The position numbers and the translations under genes are program-made. This document shows, in pieces, positions 28,751 to 36,869 of a stretch of DNA of 64,000 nucleotides. A model generated the notes under the pieces. It worked only from the letters and a program-made list of their open reading frames with translations. It searched no databases and was not told the origin of the DNA. Origin of the DNA: Streptomyces scopuliridis RB72 (GTDB lineage Bacteria; Actinomycetota; Actinomycetes; Streptomycetales; Streptomycetaceae); assembly GCF_000718095.1 (NCBI RefSeq), contig NZ_JOEI01000019.1, positions 1 to 64,000 of the forward strand, given 5' to 3'. Within the stretch, counting starts at the first letter, position 1, and every line of letters starts with the position of its first letter.

Positions 28751-29086
28751 CGACTGGCCGGTAGTTAACTGGCCCTGCCTCCCAGGGGTCAACTGGTCAC
28801 GCTGCGCGACGAGTTACAAATTGCCGCCGACCCACACACTCCGTAGCCGAAGAACCCTCACGAGGGGGCAGCAATCGGACGCCTTACCAGGTCCGCAATC
28901 CGCGGATCATGTGCGCGATATCGACCTGTCACGCCCTTGAAATGCAGGATCTGCCTCCGGGCCACCGACTGTGCCGGAGATCACAGCACGCGGGTCTCGC
29001 ATTCCGCCGTCCGGCGGGCATGCCTACGCGGCGTGACGATGCCGCAGAAACGCTTCAGCTGCCTCGGCGCCATGCCGTGGTGACGC

Positions 29087-29115
29087 TTGAGCACACGATA
29101 GATAAATCTTATAGT
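29087..29115 (+). promoter_or_regulatory. Candidate HrdB-type promoter for the GT2 gene
   Basis: TTGAGC (29087-29092) and TATAGT (29110-29115) are 17 nt apart, a normal -35/-10 spacing for the main Streptomyces sigma factor. The sequence lies in a locally AT-rich patch. A transcript from here would have a leader of about 275 nt before the GT2 start. Judged by eye only. Confidence 0.35.
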
Positions 29116-29398
29116 TGCCACCGCACCAGTGAACGCGGCGTGAACCGGAGGAAGAAGAGTGAGGAACGTTCCGTCACATCTCCTCCTGCCCATATGCCCG
29201 CCGTCCGGCATCCGCTGACGCTCCGTCCGCACGCGCGCGGACTCCTTTTCCGTGACAGCTCCGGAAATCCTTACGGCAGGACCGGGTAACGCACCCTCAA
29301 CACCACGAACAGCACCGTAATCCAACGGCTTTCCCTTCGCGACCCGTTCCTTTTCGGTGCCCCTTCCTTCCCGCCCCACCACGGGTATGTGGAGTGAG

Positions 29399-30391
29399 AT
29401 GACAACCCCTCAGATTTCCATTGTCGTACCGTGTTTCAACGAGAGCGAGGTGCTCGGTACCTTTCACATCACTCTCCTCGCCGCCCTCGAACCGACCCGG
29501 CAGACTTTCGAGATCTGCTACGTGGACGACGGCAGCGTGGACGGAACCAGACGACAGCTCAGCGAACTGGCGTCGGCCGACCAGCGCGTCCGCTACACCT
29601 CCTTCAGCCGCAATTTCGGCAAGGAAGCCGCCATGCTCGCGGGACTGCGCATGTCCCGGGGCGACGCGGTCGTGCTCATGGACGCGGATCTCCAGCACCC
29701 CCCGGAGCTGGTGCCCCGCATGCTGGAGCTGCACCGGCACGGCTACGACCAGGTCGTGGCGCAGCGCGACCGCACGGGCGAGGGCGCCCTGCGCACCGCG
29801 CTCAGCAGGGTCTACTACCGGCTGGTGCGGCGCTGTATGGATGTCCATGTCGTGGACGGGGCGGGTGATTTCAGACTGCTCTCCCGCCATGCGGTGAACA
29901 GCGTGCTGTCGCTGCCGGAGAGCAATAGGTTCTCCAAGGGAATCTTCTCGTGGATCGGCTTCGACACCGCGAGCTTCACCTACCGGAATGTCCAGCGTGC
30001 CGCCGGCACCTCCAAGTGGGGCGGCCGGAATCTGCTCAACTACGGCATCGACGGACTGCTCTCCTTCAACAGCCGCCCGCTGCGTCTCGCCATCCATAGC
30101 GGCCTCTGGCTCTTTCTCTCCGCGCTCGTCTACGCGCTGTGGATCATCGCGAATGTCGCCCTGAACGGAGTGGACGCGCCGGGCTATACGACACTCATGA
30201 CCGCCATCGTGGCGCTCAGCGGAATCCAGCTCGCCACGCTCGGCGTCATCGGCGAATACGTCGGGCGGATTTACCACGAGGCGAAGCGCCGTCCGCACTA
30301 TGTGGTCCGGGAAACGGATACGACGCGTACGTCCTTTCCGTCCGGTGCGCCGTCGGCGACCTCCGTCGGACAAGCCCGTTCGGAGCGGTAG
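29399..30391 (+). CDS. Family 2 glycosyltransferase, polyprenyl-phosphate sugar synthase type (GtrB/ArnC/DPM1-like)
   Basis: The 330-residue enzyme has a GT2 domain ([11 protein letters not shown] near residue 10; DDGS near 46; DADLQHPPE near 100, the metal-binding D-x-D). Two C-terminal membrane helices (about 235-255 and 270-295) follow. This is the layout of enzymes that make polyprenyl-phosphate-linked sugars at the cytoplasmic membrane. The ATG at 29399 is preceded by GGAGTGAG. The DUF6056 membrane protein after it may use the lipid-linked sugar as a GT-C enzyme; this is inference. A role in the PUFA-like pathway is possible but unsupported, as it is transcribed divergently. Confidence 0.85.
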   Translation: MTTPQISIVVPCFNESEVLGTFHITLLAALEPTRQTFEICYVDDGSVDGTRRQLSELASADQRVRYTSFSRNFGKEAAMLAGLRMSRGDAVVLMDADLQHPPELVPRMLELHRHGYDQVVAQRDRTGEGALRTALSRVYYRLVRRCMDVHVVDGAGDFRLLSRHAVNSVLSLPESNRFSKGIFSWIGFDTASFTYRNVQRAAGTSKWGGRNLLNYGIDGLLSFNSRPLRLAIHSGLWLFLSALVYALWIIANVALNGVDAPGYTTLMTAIVALSGIQLATLGVIGEYVGRIYHEAKRRPHYVVRETDTTRTSFPSGAPSATSVGQARSER

Positions 30392-30457
30392 AGCACCGGC
30401 GCCCGGCCGCGGTCCCGCCGGAAACGGAACGTCCCCTTTCGAAAGGCAGTGGTGTAC

Positions 30458-31978
30458 ATGGCCGCGGGCGCGCCGAGCGTCATCATCCCGGAACAGCCGG
30501 GCGAAAGCCCGGGGCGGGAGCGGGAGCACGGCCGCGGATCAGCCGTACCCCCCGTACGCCCGTGGACGAGATACGGGGTGCTGGGCCTGCTGACACTGCC
30601 TCTGGGCCTTCTCGGGTCGGCGTTCTGGCTCGGCCGCCATGTCCGCCCCAGCGCGGACGAGTGGTGTTTTCTGCCCAGCGTGCGCGATCACGGCATCGCG
30701 GGGCTGGTCGGGAAGTTCTACCTCTCGGACAACGGACGGCTCGGCAACGGTCTGCTGGTCGGGCTGTACGCGAAGTTCGAGGTCGCGGGCCATCAGTGGT
30801 TCGGCCTGGTCAGTGGTGTGGTGATGCTGGGGCTGCTGTGGGCCATGACCGTACTGCTGCTGCGTCTGGCGGGCCGGACGGCGCCGCGTGGGGTACCACT
30901 GCTCGTGGCGTCGATGGTGACGGTGGTGTTTCTCTTCGCGAGCCTCAACACGTACAAGACGTTCTATTGGCCCGCCTCCTCCGTCTCGCACACTGCCGCA
31001 CCGGTACTGGCGTGCGCCGCGGCGGTCCCCCTGCTGTGGGCCCGGTCGCGCCGCGGGCGCGTGGTGGCGGCGGCCTCCGCGCTCGTCGTGGGCGCCTTCC
31101 TCGGCACGCTCTCGGAGGAGACGTCGGTCGTCGCGCTGGTCGTGCTCACGGCCCTGCTGCTGCTCAACCGCCGGATCCTCGTCCCCCGCGTACGGGCGCA
31201 GGCGCGCGCCTGGTGTCTGGCCGGTGTGGCCGGGATCGGGATCGGCACGCTGCTGCTGCTCACCTCCCCGGGATCGCGCAACCGCCGTGAGCGGTACGAC
31301 GCGGGCACGGCCTCGATGTTCGCGCCCGAATCGCTGGCGGACTCGCTGGGCGGGTTCCTGGACATCCTCGGGACCCTGCTCACCACCTGGCATTATCTGG
31401 CCGCACTCGCGGCCGGTGTGCTGCTGGCGCTGCTGACCGGGAACCGGGAAGGACGCGCGCCGGTGCTGCTGCCGTGCCGCCCGCTCTTCCTGCTGGGCGC
31501 GGGCACCGTCACGTTCCTGGTCGCCGGGTACCTCTGCACGGTCATCACCTACCCGCTCTTCGGATCACATGTGGTGACCGCGTACCGCACCTGGAACGAC
31601 TATCTCCTGTTGTTCGTCGTCCTTCTGGCGGGCGCCGGGGTTCTCCTGGGGCGGGCACTGCGGGGGCACGCGCGGCATACGGGCGCCGTCGCGACGGCCG
31701 CCTGTGCGGCGATGTGTGTCGCGGTGTGTGTCGGACTGGCCTTTCCGCTCGGCGAGTTGGGCGAGAACATGCGCGTACGGGCCGAGAAGTGGGACCACCA
31801 GGACCAGTGGCTGCGGGAGCAGGCGGCGCGGGGCGCGCGGGTCCTCCCGTACAAACCGCTGTCCGTCAGCGGGATGGGGGAGCCGTTCGGGGGCAGGGGA
31901 AGCAGGAACTGGCCGGCCAGGTGTGTCGCCGACTACTACCACCTGAAGCGAATCACCTACACGGAAAGGCTTCCCTGA
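30458..31978 (+). CDS. Polytopic membrane protein, DUF6056-like (possible GT-C glycosyltransferase)
   Basis: The 506-residue protein begins with a charged 40-residue tail, then about ten hydrophobic helices. Between helices 1 and 2 lies an acidic loop with ADEWCFL and NGRLGNG, a pattern shared with DUF6056 proteins and reminiscent of GT-C enzymes with an acidic motif in the first outer loop. The C-terminus is a soluble tail of about 60 residues. ATG 30458 is chosen; a GTG 9 nt earlier is also possible. It follows the GT2 gene by 66 nt and is likely co-transcribed with it. Confidence 0.65.
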   Translation: MAAGAPSVIIPEQPGESPGREREHGRGSAVPPVRPWTRYGVLGLLTLPLGLLGSAFWLGRHVRPSADEWCFLPSVRDHGIAGLVGKFYLSDNGRLGNGLLVGLYAKFEVAGHQWFGLVSGVVMLGLLWAMTVLLLRLAGRTAPRGVPLLVASMVTVVFLFASLNTYKTFYWPASSVSHTAAPVLACAAAVPLLWARSRRGRVVAAASALVVGAFLGTLSEETSVVALVVLTALLLLNRRILVPRVRAQARAWCLAGVAGIGIGTLLLLTSPGSRNRRERYDAGTASMFAPESLADSLGGFLDILGTLLTTWHYLAALAAGVLLALLTGNREGRAPVLLPCRPLFLLGAGTVTFLVAGYLCTVITYPLFGSHVVTAYRTWNDYLLLFVVLLAGAGVLLGRALRGHARHTGAVATAACAAMCVAVCVGLAFPLGELGENMRVRAEKWDHQDQWLREQAARGARVLPYKPLSVSGMGEPFGGRGSRNWPARCVADYYHLKRITYTERLP

Positions 31979-32063
31979 TCCCACCGCCGTCACCGGCGCC
32001 TTCGCCCGCGTTCTTGTGGGATGCTGAAGTCTCCGCACGACCCCTTCTTCCCCCCGAGGCACT

Positions 32064-32372
32064 ATGCGCTGCGTCATCGCCCGCTTCCCCTTCGAGCTGG
32101 TCAAGAGCGAGGTGCAGCAGGCGATGAAGGGCATCAAGCCCGAACCCATCACCGGTGAATCCGTGGTCATCGGCCGCCGCGCCTACCCCGTCAAGCAAGT
32201 GGGGGAGATCATCACACGGCAGGACCGCCGCGATTTCACCTCCTTCGAGGTGACCAGGGCGCTGACCCGGCTCGGCTTCACCTGCCACGCCGTCCCGGCT
32301 CCCGTCGCACCGGAGCCGCTCACCCCGCTGGAAACCGCGTCGGCGCTGCTCGGCCCCGGCGCGCGGGACTGA
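32064..32372 (+). CDS. Small conserved actinomycete protein (SCO5918 family)
   Basis: This 102-residue protein begins MRCVIARFPFEL and has no membrane segment. I recognise it as the SCO5918-type family found beside DEAD-box helicase and cold-shock genes in Streptomyces, which is also the context here. The function is unknown. The ordered core (residues 5-75) alternates hydrophobic and charged residues, like a small folded domain, followed by a Pro-rich tail. Confidence 0.75.
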   Translation: MRCVIARFPFELVKSEVQQAMKGIKPEPITGESVVIGRRAYPVKQVGEIITRQDRRDFTSFEVTRALTRLGFTCHAVPAPVAPEPLTPLETASALLGPGARD

Positions 32373-32447
32373 TCCACGCCGGACCGGCCACGGGCGGCGT
32401 TTCGTACGCTCACTCAGGGCGCCGCCCGCGTAGTAGAGTCGGCGCCC

Positions 32448-32825
32448 ATGTCGAAGCCTGATCATCTGCTTGTTGACATCGCCACCACCGTGGAGTCCGA
32501 GCAAAGCAATCAGATGTCCCTCACCGTGGTCGTCCAGGGCGCCGTCATCACAGGACGGCTGGCGCCGGAAGTTGTGTGGAGGGAGCGGGTCGCCGAGGTC
32601 CTGGAGGACTCCGAGCGGCTGGGGCCGTTCGCGGCCGTCTTCGGACCGGCCGGCGCGGATGCCCGCTCACCGCGGCCGTACGAGCCGCCCACCCATCTGC
32701 ATTTCCATGTGGCCCGAATCCTCCAGGGAAGTTTCGGGATCCCGGAGACCGGTGGCATGTACCGCATCGCCATCGGGGATGTGAACGCCTGGACGGTAGG
32801 AGACCTCAGCTACTCCGACGGCTAG
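32448..32825 (+). CDS. GvpU-like protein
   Basis: The 125-residue protein resembles gas-vesicle accessory protein GvpU in its pattern: an N-terminal segment LLVDIATTVES, then MSLTVVVQGAVITGRL, an acidic helix, and a C-terminal strand HFHVARIL followed by RIAIGDVNAWTVGDL. No other gas-vesicle gene is in this window, so its role here is unclear. The stop codon TAG is the first part of an extragenic repeat, and the antisense helicase frame runs through its 3' half. The GvpU assignment is from pattern similarity only. Confidence 0.6.
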   Translation: MSKPDHLLVDIATTVESEQSNQMSLTVVVQGAVITGRLAPEVVWRERVAEVLEDSERLGPFAAVFGPAGADARSPRPYEPPTHLHFHVARILQGSFGIPETGGMYRIAIGDVNAWTVGDLSYSDG

Positions 32826-34526
32826 GTCCTGTCCGGTCGATCTTCGCGGATCAGGCCGCGGCGTCTGGCGCGTGCGATCGCAAGGCGGAGGGTCTCCCCA
32901 GTACTGGACGTACTGGGGTGATCCCGACAACGCGGCGAGCGTGCGTGCCAGGCGTCGCGGGCCCGCGACGGTGCCGTTACGGGGCGACTGGCGCGGCGCG
33001 CCGCCCGTGCGCGTCTTGGACGCGGATCCGGCGGAGGAGGCGGAGGAGGAGCGGCGGCCCTGACCCGCGCGGCCGCGGCCACGGGACTGGGAGGGGCCGC
33101 GCTTGGCGCGCTCCGTGACCGGCGCGGTGATGGTGACCGGAACCCCCGAGGGCGCCTGGGCGCCCGTGATGCGGCTCAGTTCGGCCTCGCCCGAGCGGAC
33201 CTGGGCGGTCTGCGGGGTGATGCCCGCGTCGGCCATCAGCCGGCTCATCTCGCGCCGCTGGTTCGGCAGGACGAGCGTGACGACACTGCCGGACTCGCCG
33301 GCCCGTGCGGTGCGCCCGCCTCGGTGCAGATAGTCCTTGTGGTCGCTGGGCGGGTCCACATTGACGACGAGGTCGAGATTGTCGATGTGGATGCCGCGGG
33401 CCGCCACATTGGTGGCCACCAGCACCGTGACATGGCCGGTCTTGAACTGCGCGAGGGTGCGGGTGCGCTGGGGCTGGGACTTGCCGCCGTGCAGCGCGGC
33501 GGCGCGTACGCCGCTGTTCAGCAGATGCTCGGTGAGCCGGTCGACGGCGTGCTTGGTGTCCAGGAACATCAGCACCCGGCCGTCGCGCGCCGCGATCTCG
33601 GTGGTGGTGGCGTACTTGTCGGCGCCGTGTACGTGGAGCACGTGGTGCTCCATCGTGGTGACCGCGCCCGCGGACGGGTCGACGGAGTGGACCACCGGGT
33701 CGTGGAGGTAGCGGCGGACCAGAAGGTCGACATTGCGGTCGAGGGTGGCGGAGAACAGCAGCCGCTGGCCCTCGGCGCGTACCTGGTCGAGCAGCGCGGT
33801 GACCTGGGGCATGAATCCCATGTCGGCCATCTGGTCGGCCTCGTCGAGCACCGTGATGGCGACCCGGTCCAGCCGGCAGTCGCCGCGGTCGATGAGGTCC
33901 TTGAGCCGTCCCGGGGTGGCGACGACGATCTCGGTGCCGCCGCGCAGGGCGCTGGACTGGCGGCCGATCGACATACCGCCGACGACCGTGGCCAGCCGCA
34001 GCTTCAGCGACCGGGCGTACGGGGTGAGCGCGTCGGTGACCTGCTGGGCCAGCTCGCGGGTCGGGACGAGGATCAGTGCCAGCGGCTGCTTGGGCTGGGC
34101 GCGCTGTCCGGCGGTACGGGCCAGCAGCGCCAGGCCGAAGGCGAGGGTCTTGCCGGAGCCGGTACGCCCCCGGCCGAGGACGTCCCGGCCGGCCAGCGAG
34201 TTGGGCAGCGTGGCCGCCTGGATCGGGAACGGCTCGCTGACCCCCAGACCGGTGAGCGTCTTGAGCAGCTCGGCCGGCATGTCCAGGTCGGCGAAGGCCG
34301 TGACCGCGGGCAGGGCCGGGGTGAGGGTGACGGGGAGGGCGAACTCGCCCTTCAGCGCGGCGGGGCGCCGCCCGTATCCGCCGCCGGAGCGGCCCGGGGC
34401 GCCGGAGCGTCCCTGGGAGCCCGAGCGGCTGGGGGCACCCGAACCGAACCGGCCGCTCCTGCCGGAGCCGGCGGCGCCGCCGCGGGTCCGGGAGTAACGG
34501 TCGTTCGTGCGTGCTGCGCGGTTCAT
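32667..34526 (-). CDS. DEAD-box RNA helicase (RhlE-like) with a probably read-through C-terminus
   Basis: The frame of 619 codons has a Gly/Arg/Ser-rich N-terminus (1-60), then the helicase core: Q motif, GRGRTGSGKT (motif I, Ala replaced by Gly-Arg), PTRELAQQ, TPGRL, DEAD, SAT, ARGIHIDN and HRGGRTARAG. It should unwind RNA in the cytoplasm, often in the cold. The next gene upstream is a cold-shock protein. An RG-rich basic tail ends near residue 530. The last 90 or so residues are encoded by an extragenic repeat and by the antisense of the GvpU-like gene, so the natural stop has probably been lost. Confidence 0.85.
   Translation of the reverse strand: MNRAARTNDRYSRTRGGAAGSGRSGRFGSGAPSRSGSQGRSGAPGRSGGGYGRRPAALKGEFALPVTLTPALPAVTAFADLDMPAELLKTLTGLGVSEPFPIQAATLPNSLAGRDVLGRGRTGSGKTLAFGLALLARTAGQRAQPKQPLALILVPTRELAQQVTDALTPYARSLKLRLATVVGGMSIGRQSSALRGGTEIVVATPGRLKDLIDRGDCRLDRVAITVLDEADQMADMGFMPQVTALLDQVRAEGQRLLFSATLDRNVDLLVRRYLHDPVVHSVDPSAGAVTTMEHHVLHVHGADKYATTTEIAARDGRVLMFLDTKHAVDRLTEHLLNSGVRAAALHGGKSQPQRTRTLAQFKTGHVTVLVATNVAARGIHIDNLDLVVNVDPPSDHKDYLHRGGRTARAGESGSVVTLVLPNQRREMSRLMADAGITPQTAQVRSGEAELSRITGAQAPSGVPVTITAPVTERAKRGPSQSRGRGRAGQGRRSSSASSAGSASKTRTGGAPRQSPRNGTVAGPRRLARTLAALSGSPQYVQYWGDPPPCDRTRQTPRPDPRRSTGQDLAVGVAEVSYRPGVHIPDGDAVHATGLRDPETSLEDSGHMEMQMGGRLVRPR
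32822..32970. repeat. Extragenic repeat element with two palindromes, inserted at the helicase 3' end
   Basis: The stretch begins at the GvpU-like stop with CTAGGTCCTGTCCG. It contains the inverted repeat CCCCAGTAC-5 nt-GTACTGGGG (32896-32918) and the perfect 18-bp palindrome at 32953-32970 (CGTCGCGGGCCCGCGACG). I recall similar intergenic sequences in other Streptomyces genomes, and a related start (CTAGGCCCTGTCTG) occurs at 59791 here. It may act as a terminator between the convergent genes. Boundaries are approximate. Confidence 0.6.
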
Positions 34527-34757
34527 TCAGAACCTTTCTCGATGGGCACGTATCGAGAATTCTTGGCAGGAACACCGCACAAAGAATCGCAAGAACGAGC
34601 CGATGACATACAGAGAGCCAGAGCCACGCCGGGGCGGAAAACAGCCGGAACCGTGCGTCGCGTTCCGCACACCGTCATGGGGCACGGAACGGGCTCTGTG
34701 AAAAACGTGGGAAAACAGAGGAAAAACGGGAAACGCCGGGAAATGCGGAAAACAACG

Positions 34758-34793
34758 AGCTGGGGCCCGCATTTCTAGGTGCGGACCCCAGCT
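34758..34793 (-). terminator. Terminator hairpin after the cold-shock gene
   Basis: The arms at 34758-34770 (AGCTGGGGCCCGC) and 34781-34793 (GCGGACCCCAGCT) pair with one mismatch around a 10-nt AT-rich loop, 18 nt beyond the cold-shock stop. It would separate the short, abundant cold-shock mRNA from the helicase gene downstream. Confidence 0.75.
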
Positions 34794-34810
34794 ACGTCAT
34801 GAATTCAGCG

Positions 34811-35014
34811 TCAGGCGGGAACGATGTTCTCCGCCTGCGGGCCCTTCTGGCCCTGCGTGACGTCGAAGTTCACCTTCTGGCCCTCCTGCAGCTCGCGGAA
34901 GCCCTGGGCGGCGATGTTCGAGTAGTGGGCGAAGACGTCGGCGCCGCCGCCGTCCTGCTCGATGAAGCCGAAACCCTTTTCCGCGTTGAACCACTTGACG
35001 GTGCCACTGGCCAT
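34811..35014 (-). CDS. Cold-shock domain protein (CspA family)
   Basis: This 67-residue single-OB-fold protein has RNP1 KGFGFIEQ and RNP2 VFAHYS, and starts [10 protein letters not shown] like all small Csp proteins. It binds single-stranded RNA and DNA and melts RNA structure. The ATG at 35014 follows a textbook AAGGAG; a start 39 nt further up would add a non-family tail. It has its own terminator. The helicase downstream is a common functional partner. Confidence 0.95.
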   Translation of the reverse strand: MASGTVKWFNAEKGFGFIEQDGGGADVFAHYSNIAAQGFRELQEGQKVNFDVTQGQKGPQAENIVPA

Positions 35015-35350
35015 GTTGATCTCCTTCGGGGCATTTAGCCCGGAGGCCCGCACTATGCGGACCCCACGTCGCCGCGATGATTACCCCGTCCGGAGAAAGC
35101 CCGGAAATACAAAAGCGCACCCACCGGCACATAAAGCCGGTAAGAGCACTTGAAGTCTTTGGGAACCACAACTGCAACTGAGATCAACAGTAGCACGGCG
35201 CGAGCGGCCGGGCACTGCGGGCATTATCACTCCGTCCGCCGTGCCACAAATCTTCATCACGCATCAAGCTGATTTCTGCATCAGCGACCACAGATATTCG
35301 GGAGCCGCGGAGCCCGCCCCGGTGACGGGCCGACGCGTACCGTGGTACGG
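35015..35350. other. Intergenic region between the cold-shock gene and the divergent DUF6629 gene
   Basis: No gene is evident in these 336 nt. The part next to the cold-shock start is probably its long 5' leader, as is usual for csp mRNAs, and is less GC-rich than its surroundings. I could not fix a promoter with confidence for either gene. Confidence 0.5.
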
Positions 35351-35983
35351 GTGTGCTGGAGTGCGACAGCCGATCTTGCGGTGGGCGCCGGTATCACCGC
35401 GGTCGGCGTGGCCTGTGTGGCGCGCGTGCGCAGGGCCCGTGATCTGCCGCTCGCCGCGCTGCCGCTGCTCCTGGGCGCGCACCAGATCATCGAATCGGTC
35501 GTCTGGCGCTCCGGTGGCGGCGCGGGCCCGGCCACCCTCGCCTGGGCCGTGATCGCGCTGCCCGTACTCGCGGTGTGGGTGCCGTTCGCCGTCCTGCTGG
35601 CCGCGCCGCCCCGGTCGCGGCGCCGGCTGATGGTTCCGGCCGCGATCGGGCTCGGTACCGCCGCGGCGCTGTCGTACGTCCTGATCCATCGGACCGTGAC
35701 GGCCGAGATCCGCGGCCACACCATGGGGTACGCGCTCGGTCTCCCGCACACCCCGCTGTTCGTGGCGGCCTACCTTCTGGCCACCGTCGGCGCCCTGCTC
35801 ATCGGCGGCGATCCGACGGTGCGGCTGCTCGGTGTGGTCGTCGCGTACGGAGCGGTGCTGTGCGCGGTGCTCTGGCGGCTGGAGTTCGTCTCCACCTGGT
35901 GCGCCCTGGCTGCGGTGGCGTCCGTCCTGGTCCTGGTGTGGACCCGGCGCCTCCCGGCGGCCCACCGGCCACGGACGGGGTGA
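35351..35983 (+). CDS. DUF6629-like integral membrane protein
   Basis: The 210-residue protein has about six hydrophobic helices. It begins MCWSATADLAVG, the conserved start of this actinomycete family, so I chose the GTG at 35351 over one 9 nt earlier. A motif LGAHQIIESVVW lies in helix 2 and RGHTMGYA in a loop. The function is unknown. No operon partner is evident. Confidence 0.72.
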   Translation: MCWSATADLAVGAGITAVGVACVARVRRARDLPLAALPLLLGAHQIIESVVWRSGGGAGPATLAWAVIALPVLAVWVPFAVLLAAPPRSRRRLMVPAAIGLGTAAALSYVLIHRTVTAEIRGHTMGYALGLPHTPLFVAAYLLATVGALLIGGDPTVRLLGVVVAYGAVLCAVLWRLEFVSTWCALAAVASVLVLVWTRRLPAAHRPRTG

Positions 35984-36108
35984 CGTACGAACAAAGGGCC
36001 GCACCCGCCCGCGCGGTATGCCGCCCCCACGCCCGGCCATGGATCCCTAGCATGAGGAAGGCTGGCTCCGGCGGCCGCCACGTGGCCCGGGTCTCGGGAG
36101 GGGACGTC

Positions 36109-36807
36109 ATGAGCAGCGGTACGCCCGATCCGTCCCGGACGTCTCGTCCGCCCCGTACGCCACGCTTCACCGCCGACTTCTCCTCCACGGAGCAGTGGGT
36201 CGCGGGGCGCTCGTGGGCGTATCCCGGCGGCGGGCCGACCAATCCGGGGGACAACAAGCTCGATCATCTCGTGCCCGACGCGGAGTACAGCCGCGGTGGC
36301 GTCTTCCGGGCGGCGCTCCGTTCCGACGGCTACTGGAACACGGGGCTGCTGACCACCGAGGGCAGCCCCGAGGAGTTCACCGTCCGTACCGGAGACGTGC
36401 TGGAGACGCGCGTACAGCTGCCCACCGAGACCGGCGCGTGGCCCGCGATCTGGACCTGGCTGGACGGCGGGAACGAGATCGACATCTTCGAGTACCACCC
36501 CGACAACCCCCATCTGCTGGAGCTGTCGAACCATGTGCGGGGCGGCGGGCGCTACTACACCGACCCGGCGGTCGCCCCCGGCGCCTGGGTGGAGCTGAGG
36601 GTGGAGTTCCAGTCCAGGACCGTCGTCTGGTGGGTCAACGGCCGGCGCGTCTTCGCCGACGGCAGGGGCGTGGGCCGTGACTGGCGGGCTTATCTCATCG
36701 TCAATCTCTCCGTCTGCGCCGGTCGCTACCATCCCGCCCCGGAGCCGGGAGTGAGCGCCATGTCGTACCGGGTCGACTACCTCCGGGTATACGGCGCGCG
36801 CCCCTGA
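36109..36807 (+). CDS. GH16-type beta-glucanase/laminarinase-like hydrolase
   Basis: This 232-residue protein shows the family 16 active-site motif in GNEIDIFEY (E-x-D-x-x-E, near residue 125) and jelly-roll features such as ETGAWPAIWTW before it and YRVDYLRVY at the C-terminus. GH16 enzymes cut beta-1,3 or mixed beta-glucans. No signal peptide is visible, which is unusual for a polysaccharide hydrolase. The ATG at 36109 follows GGGAGGGGAC; open frame further upstream runs through the DUF6629 gene. Confidence 0.8.
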   Translation: MSSGTPDPSRTSRPPRTPRFTADFSSTEQWVAGRSWAYPGGGPTNPGDNKLDHLVPDAEYSRGGVFRAALRSDGYWNTGLLTTEGSPEEFTVRTGDVLETRVQLPTETGAWPAIWTWLDGGNEIDIFEYHPDNPHLLELSNHVRGGGRYYTDPAVAPGAWVELRVEFQSRTVVWWVNGRRVFADGRGVGRDWRAYLIVNLSVCAGRYHPAPEPGVSAMSYRVDYLRVYGARP

Positions 36808-36869
36808 ACCGCACCCGCCCCTGAACCGACATGCGGGCCGGGGGCCGGTGCGCGAGACTCGACAGCACG

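Larger units (their letters stand above)
28671..29398. other. Intergenic control region of the PUFA-like operon and the GT2 gene
   Basis: This 728-nt stretch separates two divergent genes and holds no convincing gene. Next to the synthase start is an array of G-runs (separate entry). Beyond it is a 9-nt direct repeat GTYAACTGG at 28764-28772 and 28788-28796, 24 nt apart, which could be a regulator site. The GT2-proximal half is less GC-rich and contains a promoter-like sequence at 29087-29115. Nothing else stands out. Confidence 0.6.
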
